Positions 35,201 through 47,200 of a DNA stretch of 64,000 bases are shown piece by piece (the first letter of the stretch is position 1; each line of letters opens with the position of its first letter). A program made the position numbers and the translations under genes. The DNA is from Fragum whitleyi (Eukaryota; Mollusca; Bivalvia; Cardiida; Cardiidae): positions 20,715,526 through 20,779,525 of the forward strand of contig OX411545.1 in the NCBI GenBank assembly GCA_948146395.1. Direction: 5' to 3'. The notes under the pieces were generated by a model. The model did not search any database. It was not told the DNA's origin and was given only the letters and a program-made list of their open reading frames with translations.

Positions 35201-38200
35201 TACTTCCATATTATATATACAGATTTTCATTGGAAATTACAATTGCCTTGTGCTGCCCCCTTGATATGACTATAGTCATGATCTCCTGATTGTCATCTCA
35301 AATACTCAAGCATGGCAATCATAATCTTATTATTTTTCATATTTTTCATCATAGTACGGCAAAATATTTTAAATTTAATGTTCCAAGAAATAGACATTTC
35401 AATGTGGGATTTAAAGTTTTGGTTAGTAAAATATCAGCCAAATGCTCACATTATAGTCAGGTATGTGATTATTCTCTGATGGATTTATTTTGATCATAAA
35501 AAATCCAGTTCTAGTTATATATATTTAATATAAATGGAAAATAACTGAAATGTTTGTGTAGCATACAGAAATGCCATTTGTATAAAACACCTTTTTATCT
35601 TTTTTCCACATTTATATTTGTGTGTGAATCACATTTTTCAAGGAACTAACAATAAGTGCTTCCATTATTTTCAGTCTGTGTATTTAAAGGCTAGTTTGAA
35701 TATATAACAGGCTTGGAGATAACTGCCACTCATAAATGAGTCTAGGTACAACTATTACCCTGTTTTACTCTTGCACAAGTAATCACCTATTCTAAGGTAT
35801 AGCATAGAATAGGCTCAGATTGTGCTGCAACACCCATGGGCTTGATTGATTGAATGGAGTTTTACGCTGCTTCCAACATTTTTTTCAGTTATATCGCGGC
35901 AGTTGGAGCAACTAACAATGGATTCATGTTTTTTCTCTCACCAGTACAACCACCACATCCTTTCCTAGCCTCCAGCTGCTATCTCGCATAGGTCTACGTT
36001 TATCAACCTATAATTGAGAGACAAATGCGGTAGTCAGAAAGATTGAGTGCCGCTGTCTGGAAACGAACTCGGGACCTTTAGATTAACAGTCCCATATGCT
36101 GCCAACTGCGCTATGACGGTGGCACTCATGCGCTTGAACCATTTGTTCAAATAATACTGGTTGGATGCTTATCTATACACTTTTAACTATTGCTCTGAAA
36201 TGGTTATTCTGCCAGTATATTCTTATGTTAATAGAAACAGATTAATTAAGGTAAGGCAAGATCAGGGCTTGTAATAAATAAAAATCTCGCTCACAATCGA
36301 CAATTTTCTCTGACAAAGAATTAAAATGTACTAAATAGTATTGATAAGTTGTTATTTACACTGCAACTCCATTATAACGAAATCTGTTAGAGCGCTAAAT
36401 CCATTATAACGCGGGGTCCGCTTGGCTCCCGAAATTTAGGGGGGTTGACCTTTTTGGGATGCTGCGGCGATGTTACCCGATCCGCCGTTAACGCTGTTTT
36501 CATCGCGATTTTAGATCGATAGGTGAAAATTCCGAGACTAAAATCGATACTGAGCGAAGCCAGGTAAATCAATCACACCTCCCGCGGAGCAGTGGTGGCG
36601 ATAAATGCCTCAGGTCAGAGAGAAATGGCTAGTTTGATTGCTGACAGACGTAGGCGTATAGTTATATCACTACCGCTGGAGTACCGAATTCGATCACAAG
36701 TAAAACCAACACATCCTTGCCTAACCCCAAACTGCTATCTCACATAGGTCTACGATTAGCAACCCATGGATGAGTGACTTATAGTCAGAAAGAATGAGTG
36801 CCGCCGTCGGAGAAACACGGAATATTGACAGTCCGGCGCGGCTACTAACTGCGCTTTGTCGACCGTGTTGGGAAGTAATTGGACACCGAAAAGTCTACCT
36901 CGCATGCGATTAAATCCAAGTTAATAAATTTCAGAAGAAGCCGTGCTTTCGCAAAATAAGCTCATCTCGTTTATATTCTCAAATCTTGAACATTTACCGC
37001 TATTGACAAACGTTTCAAAAAGCGACTCGCCCCGTACCTAATTTATTTGTTTATTACCTCCCTTTGCCAATCCCGTTGAATCTTCTTATAAATATTACTT
37101 TTTTGTAAATATATGATAAAATTTTGTTTCTTTTTTATTAAACTTATTCTTATTATAGTCATGTTTTAAAGGGTTTGAAAATTCAAAGCCCAAATGAATT
37201 ATTCCTATCTCTCACTAAATAGACAACTTAATTAAGATTTAAACAGGAAGCTATATATAAACCTACATTTCCCGCTTCACTGCTTCGAACAAAGAAACTA
37301 AAAATGGCGCGTAACTGATAGTGACCGCGCCGCTTCGCTTTCGTGTGGACGGTCTCTCCTGACGATCTACTATCTGATAATCAAAGCCGTGGATTAACAT
37401 CTTGTCAAACCAAGGGTTACTATCATTTTACTTATACGGTTTTCGAGAAGTTTTCGATATCCCTTGACTCGTGAAGATGATGTATTAAATGGATAATCTT
37501 ATCTCCGCAAACCGGCGATCCAAATGTCGTAGCTACTGAATTTACGGCATTTTTTCTCGCTCATCGAAGAATGCGGTCCTGCACTCCGAGAGATTCGATT
37601 ACTTTGGTATAGTTTCGATCGGACGTAGGGTATTATTTTGATTGCGTAGATAATTATTTTCTCATATTTTCCAAAAGACAATATTTGAAATATGAAATTC
37701 GTTGATCTTATGAAACTTAATGGATTTTACTAACTTTACCCTTTGAGATCGTTTTTATCGGTGTTTCTCAGCTTCCGGGCGGGTAGGCCCGAGAAATCGG
37801 GATTCAGAGAACTAAGAAAAGTCTGCGATCGTTTAACCATACACACTATATTACTTTATCAAAGATAGTTTTGTTTAGCTTAGGGACAACAAAACTATCT
37901 TAAAATAAAAAATACCAAAGCAATAAATCGCGTTTGTTCTTCAATTCATTGCCGAGTTTTAAAAATATAAAATACGACGGCCTAAATATGTACATGTATA
38001 TTTAGATATCCGATATCATCAATATTGACTCTGTGTCTGTTACGTTTCCGCGGTACGTTATTGTTCACCGCGGGAAGGGGGGGGGGGGGGTCGGCGGCGG
38101 CCGGCGGGGTACAGCGTTATAGCAGATACATCCACTTCTTCCGCTGTTTTATTTCTTGGACCCCGACCACCGCGTTTTAATGGAGTTGCAGTGTATATCA

Positions 38201-41200
38201 TTACTCTTATCTTCTTCAGCAACTATTCCTCTATCAACCAATCTTAGATATTCTGGAAAATTCAAGTATTTCAAAGATTTTTTGTTGGTTCAAAATAAGG
38301 CATAAAGAGCTACACTAGAAATGATTTGGTAACATGTTACTTCTAAGATCAAATCAACTACATCAATTCTTAGGTTGAGGGAAAGTTTTTGAACATCATT
38401 TTCATGGAATTGATAAGGCAGGTGATCAGATCAACTACTCCATCAGGTCTCAGGGTGAGGGAAAGTTTTTGGATCATCATTTCAAGTTTAACGTTACATG
38501 CATTATTTACAATAGTAAGAAATTTTCCATTAGAGTTAAATCAGATGATTCTTAAACCTTGTCATGCTGATTCCGGAATACTCCTGCTTGGGCAGGGGGT
38601 ATGGATGAACATCAGCCTGCACAAATGTGCAGTCTCATCTTAGTCCATACAACCTGATTTTCCTTTTTAAACCAGAAAAGTTTCAGAAATCATATTTTCA
38701 TAATCAAATGCGGACTCAAAATAAGAAAATACAGAGCTTTTAGCACTTTGACTTAAATATAATTTTGCCAAGGATTTTTATTCAGCATGACAAGGGTTGA
38801 TAGTAGGTATCAAGATTGTTATACCCACCATCAAAACAAGATGGTATAAAACAAAATTTAACAAACAGCAAGATTTATCTCTCTTTAGTAAGATTTTTTA
38901 TATTCATGGAATTGATAAGGGAAGTGGTCAGATCAACTACTCCATCAGGTCTCAGGGTGAAGGAAAGTTTTTGGATCATCATTTCAAGTTAAATGTTACA
39001 TGCATTATTTACAATAGTAAGAAATTTTCCATTAGAGTTAAATCAGATGATTCTTAAACCTTATCATGCTGATTCCGGAATATCACTGCTTGGGCAGGAG
39101 GTATGGACAAACATCAGCCTGCACAAATGTGCAGTCTGATCTTAGTCCATACAACCTGATTTTCCTTTTTAAACCAGAAAAGTTTCAGAAATCAAATTTT
39201 CAAAATGAAATACTGACTCATAATAAGAAAATACAGAGCTTTTAGCACTTTGACTTAATCAAGATTGTTATGTCCACCACAAAAACAAGATAGTATCAAA
39301 CAAGAATTTGACAAACTTAGATTATTCAATTTATGGAATGATAAGGCAATAGGTCAGATCAACTACTCCATCAGGTCTCAGGGTGAGGGAAAGTTTTTGG
39401 ATCATCATTTCAAGTTTAATGTTACATTATACATTCCACAAATTAGAAATGTGCAAGTGGGCAATCTGATTAATTTTTGTTTTTGGTGAGCATCGATTAA
39501 CATTTACCAATGTTATACAGGACGAAAAATAAAACCCAGCAAGATCTCATTATTTGTGAGAAAGTAGTGGGCACTTAGGTTCCTATTTCCCTTTTTTCAA
39601 GACTTGACTTCTCCAGACAACAGGGCATTTTGGAAACTGCCTGATATAAGGACTCCATATAAAATGTAGAAAGTGTACATGCCTTCCAAATATGAAAAGA
39701 CAAACCAATCTTGGATCACACGAAATTTTGTAACTCAGAGGGATTTCAAGGTGATTCGCCTTTTTTGTTACTTGATAGTAAAAATAGGTTCCTAACTAAC
39801 CACAAACATCTACAGCCCATTTATGCTCCAACGCATAAGTTGATGTGTAGGAGCGGTATCATTGATACACAGGTTTATGTAATTGGGTTTTACATAACTT
39901 TTCAACATGCAACAGTCAGGCTCGAAGAGGGGTTTCAAGAATTATATGACACATTTTAAATGTACAACCTTTCTTGTGCCTTTTGTTTGAATAGGGATGA
40001 ACACCATTATTATAGTCCATTTGACATCTATATGCTTATAATTGCTTAAGATGAGGTTTCATTGAAATCAGGTCTATAGTTTTCAAGAAATAGCGCGGAA
40101 ACAAATATCACAATGTATGTATATGGCTTAAACAGTCAGGGGCAGTAACTCTAAATTCGACGGTCGAACGTGGTAACCCTGACGAAATGCCCATGACCTA
40201 ATTGTAGTGAAGCTGTGTGCCAAGTTTCATTGAAATCCGGTCTATAGTTTTCAAGAAATAGCGCGGAAACGAATATCACTATGTATGTATATGGCTTAAA
40301 CAGTCAGGGGGCAGTAACGTTAAATTCAGAAGTCGAACCAGGTACCCCCGACAATATGCCCATGTCCTCATTGTAGTGAAGCTGTGTGCCAAGTTTCATT
40401 AAAATCCAGTCTACAGTTTTCAAGAAATAGCGCGGAAAAAATTATCACTCTGTATGCATATGGCTTAAACAGTCAGGGGCAGTAACTCTAAATTCGACGG
40501 TGAAACCAGGTAACCCCGACAATATGCGCATGTCCTCATTGTAGTGAAGCTGTGTGCCAAGTTTCATTGAAATCCGGTCTATAGTATTCAAGAAATGGCG
40601 CGGAAACGAATTTCACTCTGTATGTATATGGCTTAAACAGTCAGGGGCAGTAACTCTAAATTCAACCGTCAAACCGGGTAACCCCGACAATATGCCCATG
40701 TCCTCATTGTAGTGAAGCTGTGTGCCAAGTTTCATTGAAATCTGGTCTATAGTTTTCAAGAAATAGCGCGGAAACGAATATCACTATGTATGTATATGGC
40801 TTAATCAGTCAGGGGCAGTAACTCTAAATTCGACTGTCAAACCGGATAACCCCGACGATATGCGCATGTCCTCATTGTAGTGAAGCTGTGTGCCATGTTT
40901 CATTGAAATCCGGTCTATAGTTTTCAAGAAATAGTGCAGAAACAAATATCACTCTGTATGTATATGGCTTAAACAGTCAGGGGCAGTAACTCTAAATTTG
41001 ACTGTCGAACTGGGTAACCCAGAAGATATGCGCATGTCCTCATTGTAGTGAAGCTGTGTGCCAAGTTTCATTGAAATCCAGTCTATAGTTTTCAAGAAAT
41101 AGCGTGGAAATGAATGTCGGACGGACGGACACGGCAAAAACAATATCCCATTCCCCCCCCCCCCCCCCCCCCCCCCTCAGGAGGAGATGTCATTCAAAGA

Positions 41201-44200
41201 TTTTAAAGTGAAAAAATGCTACGCCCATATTTATAGGCCAATCAGAATTTCGCAAACAATTTTTAAAGAGGGTCACCCAAGGAATATTCTGGCAATTTCA
41301 TTGAAACCAGTGGTTCAGGAGAAGAAGTTTTTCTAAATTGTTGCAATGGACTCAACTAAAATAGATCTATCCACTTGTAAAGTTTCTCCATTCTAGCTTG
41401 CATACTTTTTGACAACAAAAAGGTCTACAGATAGACCACCCCACTGACAAACTGACAAAAGCACAGCAAAACCAAGATGTGTTTGTGAATCACGAATGCC
41501 CCCATATCAGCATTTTTTTCAAAGTTTGACCTTGACAGATGACCTTGACCTTATCACATGAACTTGACTTTGGTACCAGCAGATGCCGATCATTGAGATC
41601 TATCATCATACCAAATATGAGCCTTGTATCTTGAATAGGCTTGGAGATATTGGCAATGTTAAGTTTTTTGGTTAACTTTTTGAGTTATTTGACCTTGACA
41701 TGACCTTGACCTTGTCACATGACCATGACTTTGGTACCAGGAGATGCAGATCATTGAGATCTATCATCATGCAAAAAATGAGCCTTGTATCTTGAATAGG
41801 CTTGAAGATATTGGCAATGTTAAGTTTTTGGTTAACTTTTGCAGACAGACAGACGGATGGACAGACAGGACAGATGGACAAAGGTAAACCAATATGCCCC
41901 TGATCTTTCGATATGGGGGCATAAAAACCCTCTTCTTTGAAGGGGGGCACAATAAATAGTAACATACTTGGACATTAAAAGTGATATAGCAGATCAGCAG
42001 AGCAAACAGAATCATCAAATGATCATAGCCCAGCGCTCATAGTATCATCATTTCTGCTTGTTTCTGAATCAAGTAGAAAACACAGTAAAACTCATTTTAA
42101 TTAAATCAATAGTAGCATACAAGGATACAAATAGTGAATTAACAGATCAGCAGAGCAAACAGAATCATAAAATGATCATAGCCCAGCGCTCATAGTATCA
42201 TCATTTCTGCTTGTTTCTCGAACCTGTAGCAATTAAAAACAGTAAAACTCCTTTTTTGATTAAATCAATAGAAATATGCAAGGATAATTAAAGTGATTTA
42301 ACAGATCAGCAGAGCAAACAGAATCATCAAATGATCATAGCCCAGTGCTCGTAGTATCATCATTTTTGCTTGTTTTTCAATCCTGTAGCAATTAAAAACA
42401 GTAAAACTCATTTTTTGATTAAATCAATAGAAACATGCTAAGATTATAAAAGTGATTTAACAGATCAGCAGAGCAAACAGAATCATCAAATGATCATAGC
42501 CCAGTGCTCGTAGTATCATCATTTCTGCTTGTTTCTCAATCCAGTAGCAAACTAACACAGTAAAACTCATTTTCATTAAATCGATAGAAACATACAAGGA
42601 AAATAAAGAGTGAATTAATAGATCAGCAGAGCAAACCGAATCATCAAATGATCATAGCCCAGTGCTCATAGTATCATTTCTGCTTGTTTCTCAATCCAGT
42701 AGCAAACACAGTAAAACTCATTTTTTGATGAGTATGTGCAGGCTGATGTTTGTCTATGGCTCCTGCCAAAGCAGAAATATTCTGGGTTCAGCATGACAAG
42801 GGTTAAAACTCATGCATAAAAGCAGTTAAATAATTAACCAATACAACTTTTGTCATTTAATTACTTGTTTCGGTATCAAATTCATTACACTTGAGCAAAA
42901 TACAAGCCTTCACTTAATTTTCATACCTTTCATTATTTTTCAATTGTGTGCATTGCCTTTACATTTTTTGAAAATGAAACTTAAAATTAGTCCCACAACT
43001 TTTAAAATTTGATTACTTTTATCAGAACCAAGATAATATTGTTGACAGACATATATCTCAAAGTCCGGGCTAAGACATTTTAAATACAAAATGTCTACCA
43101 TATTGACCAAGTATTTACTATAGCACCAAGTTCTACACCCATGTAATTGGAAAATTATACAGGCTCTAGCTTGTGCAGGTTACCAAATTTGGTCATTTTA
43201 AGCTAACAAATGACTTTAATTTTTGTTTAATACAAATTTCCAGTTTTTTGGACATTTCCACTACAGTCAATCTTGCTTAAGCGATCACTTCTATTCAGGG
43301 ATCATTTTAATTAAGCAACCTTTTCAAAATTCCCTTCTTTGAATCAAAATATCTCTAAAAGAAGGTATTGTTGGTCTAAATAATATTTGCAATGAATCCT
43401 TTGTTGTTAAAACTCACCAGAATCGTCTCAGTGAGATGATTCTATTGAGTTTTAACAACATGGGATTACTGAAAATTTCACATTGAAGTGCATATCCGCT
43501 CTAAAAAGTATGTTTCTTATTTGTAAACAAACATGTACTAAGCAACCATTTTCTTTAACGACTGCTTTTTTGTGGTCCTGTTAGTGGTTGCTCAGAACTA
43601 GTTTAATTCTATTTTTAAATAATTGATTAGATAGCAAGCAAAGTAGGCTAGGATCAAACTGGCACAGGCTGATCATGGTCCCTACTGACTGCGAGCGCTT
43701 GGTGCACATTTGGAATGTGTTTGGAACAGCTAGAGAAAGGTATATTTAGCACATTTACTAAAGGATTTTCAAACACACTGCCATGATTTTAGGAGTATTG
43801 CATAATGTGGATGTCAGTGCTTATTGGACAGCTGCAAGTGCTTGACAGAAAAACCTTTCTCGAAAAGATACTTCTATAGCTTTATCCATTTTAACAGAAT
43901 TGCTCTTGAGTTAACATGTTTAGATTCAAGTAATATCTTTAAAAGTGAGTTTTAACGCTAGAATTTACAAGTCCGTCTAAACAGTAATGTCTACATCGAT
44001 GCAAAATATGCCAGCATGAGCTGGACTTTTTTGTTCCAAAAACAGCTGAAATGAAACTTAAAATTTGTCACACAACTTTTAATAATTGATTATTTTTGTC
44101 AGAACCAAGATAATATTGTTGACAGACATATCACAAAGTCCGGGCTCAGACATTTTAAACACAAAATGTCTACCATATTGACAAAGTATTTACTATAGCA

Positions 44201-47200
44201 CCAAGTTCTACACCCATGTAATTGGAAAATTATACAGGCTCTAGCTTGTGCAGGTTATTAAATACACATATAAGTTTATAGCTTCAAACAAGTAAAAGTT
44301 TCATCAAGAAACTCATTTGTTTTTCAATAATAATTTCTTTAACCAGCACATAACTTTGTCGGTGACAATCAATTTCTCTTTTCTTCTCTATATCTGTAAT
44401 TCTTTTATAAATGGATCCATTTTTCTTCAACATGTCTATTTTGAGACAAGAGCCACAAGTGACCGGTTATGCTACCCAAATAAGTGCTTGATAATTAAGT
44501 AGGCTTTAAATCAACAGTCAAATTTAACTTACAAGACGACCATGATGGTCCTAGATCACTCACCTGAGTCTCTTTGACCCCTTGGACATTACATCGTTTA
44601 TATAGGCAGATGCCAACAAGGAGATTGTTTCTACATAAGATCAATACCAATCAGCAAAGGGCAAAAAGGATATGCCTGGGCACAGCCCTTATATGAACAT
44701 AGGGGCATGTAATGAATAAACTTGAATTCAATTAAATGAAACTATTAAGAAAAGTCCCCACCTTCTGTTTTCAGAGAACAAGTTTTTAAGATTTCCTCCT
44801 TGGTGTCTGTATGTAAAATAATAGGTGGGGCAGTGTTCCCACTGCTTTTTTGGATAAGGGGTTTTTGTCACCCCCTGAATAGTGGGATTTTGAAAAACTG
44901 GGGTTTTTCCAAACAAGAGGACCAAGATGGTCCTAGATCGCTCACCTGAGTCTCTATGACCCCTGGGACATCACATTAATTAAATAGGCAGATGTCAAAA
45001 CGAAGATAATTGCCTAAGATCAATACCATGGAACATTTTCAGCAAAGAGCAAGACAGATATGCCTTTTTGCTCTTTGATTCTATGTAAAAAGGGATGCAC
45101 CCAGGTGGACCCCAAAAGTGACCCCAGGGTCTTGATATGAACAAACTTGGAAGAGGTCTATAAGATGATGCTACATTCTAAATATGAAAGCTGTCTGCCT
45201 TCTGGTTTCAGAGAAGAAGATTTTTGAAGGTTTTCCCATTTTCACCCATCGTGCTCAGATGAGCTGAAAGGGATGAGCCCGGAAGGAGCCCAAATATGTC
45301 CCAAGAGTATTGATATGAACAAACTTGGTAGGGGCCCACAAGATAATACTACATACCAAAAATGAAAGCAGTGTGCCCTCTGGTTTCGATTAAAGAAGAT
45401 TTTAAAAGATTTTCGCTATTTGATTCTATGTAAAGAGGGTTGCGCCCGGGTGGAGCCCAAATATTATCCCAGGGTCTTGATATGAACAAACTTGGTAGAG
45501 GTCCACTAAATGATGCTACATACCAAATATGAAAGCTGTCTGCCTTCTGGTTTCATAGAAGAAGATTTTTGAAGATTTTCATTTTTTTACCCTTCGTGCT
45601 CATAAGAGATAAAGGGATGCACCCATGCAAAGCCCAAATATGACCAAAGGGTCTTGATATGAACAAACTTGGTAGAGGCCCACTAGGTGATGCTACACAC
45701 CAAATATTAAAGCAGTCTGCCATCTGGTTACAGAGAAGAAGATTTTTAAAGAGTTTCGCTCTTTGATTCTATGTAACAAGAGGGCCATAGTGGCCCTAAA
45801 TCGCTCACCTGAATGAACTGTCGAAAATAGTTTAAAGTAGATTTAGAGAGGATGAAGAATTCTTACCAAATTTCAGGTCGATTGGGCAAAAATGATGCCT
45901 CTACACTGCTTACAAGGTTTTTCTAAGATTTGACCCCGTGACCTCATTTTTGACCCCACTTGACCCAATTTCAAAATTGACCTAGATTTCATCAAGATGA
46001 TCATTCTGACCAATTTTCAGGTTAATCAACAAAAAATATGGCTTCTAGAGTGTCTACAAGGTTTTCCCAATATTTGACCCTGTGACCTCATTTTTGACCC
46101 CACTTGACCCAATTTCAACTTTGTCTGAGATTTCATCAAGACAATCATTCTGACCAAATTTCAGGTTGATTGGGCACAAAATATGGCTTCTAGAGTGTCT
46201 ACAAGGTTTTTCTAAGAATTGACCCAGTGACCTCATTATTGACCCCACTTGACCCAATTTCGAACTTGTCCGAGATTTTATCAAGACAATCATTCTGACC
46301 AAATTTCAGGTTGATTTGGCACAAAATATGGCCTCTAGAGTGTCTACTAGGTTTTCATAAGAATTGACCCTGTGACCTCATTTTTGACCCAACTTGACCC
46401 AATTTCGAACTTGTCCGAGATTCCATCAAGATGATCATACTGACCAAATTTCAGGTTGATTGGGCATAAAATATGGCTTCTAGAGTGTCTTCAAGGTTTT
46501 TCTAAGAATTGACCCTGTGACCTCATTTTTGACCCCACTTGACCCAATTTCAAACTTGTCCGAGATTTCATCAAGATGATCATTCTGACCAAATTTCAGG
46601 TTGATTGGGCAAACAAGAGGGCCATAGTGGCCCTTAATCGCTCACCTGAATTAACAATCTAAAAAAGTTTTTCTAAGATTTGACCCAATGACCTAGTTTT
46701 GACCTAACTTGACCCAATTTCAAATTCATCAAAGTTCTCATCAAATTATTCATTCTGTCCATTTTCAGGTTGATTGGGCTAAAAATATGGCCTCTAGAGT
46801 GTCCACAAGGATTTTCAAAGATTTGACCCCGTGACCTAGTTTTTGACCCCACTTGACCCAATTTCGAACTTGTCCGAGATTTCATCAAGATAATCATTCT
46901 AACCAATTTTCAGGTTGATTGGGCTAAAAATATGGCCTCTAGAGTGTCCACAAGGTTTTTCTTAGATTTGACCCTGTGACCTAGTCTTTGACCCCACTTG
47001 ACCCAATTTCCAACTTGTCAGAGATTTCATCAAGATATTCATTCTGACCAGTTTTCAGGTTGATTGGGCTAAAAATATGTCCTCTAGAGTGCCCACAAGG
47101 TTTTTCTAAGATTTGACCCTGTGACCTAGTTTTTGACCCCACTTGACCCAATTTTGAACTCATATGAGATTATATCAAGATAATCATTCTGACCAATTTT

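Noticed and set aside
40045..41150. CRISPR-like array
   Set aside because: The units are ~168 bp, contiguous and without unique spacers; this is a satellite in an animal genome.
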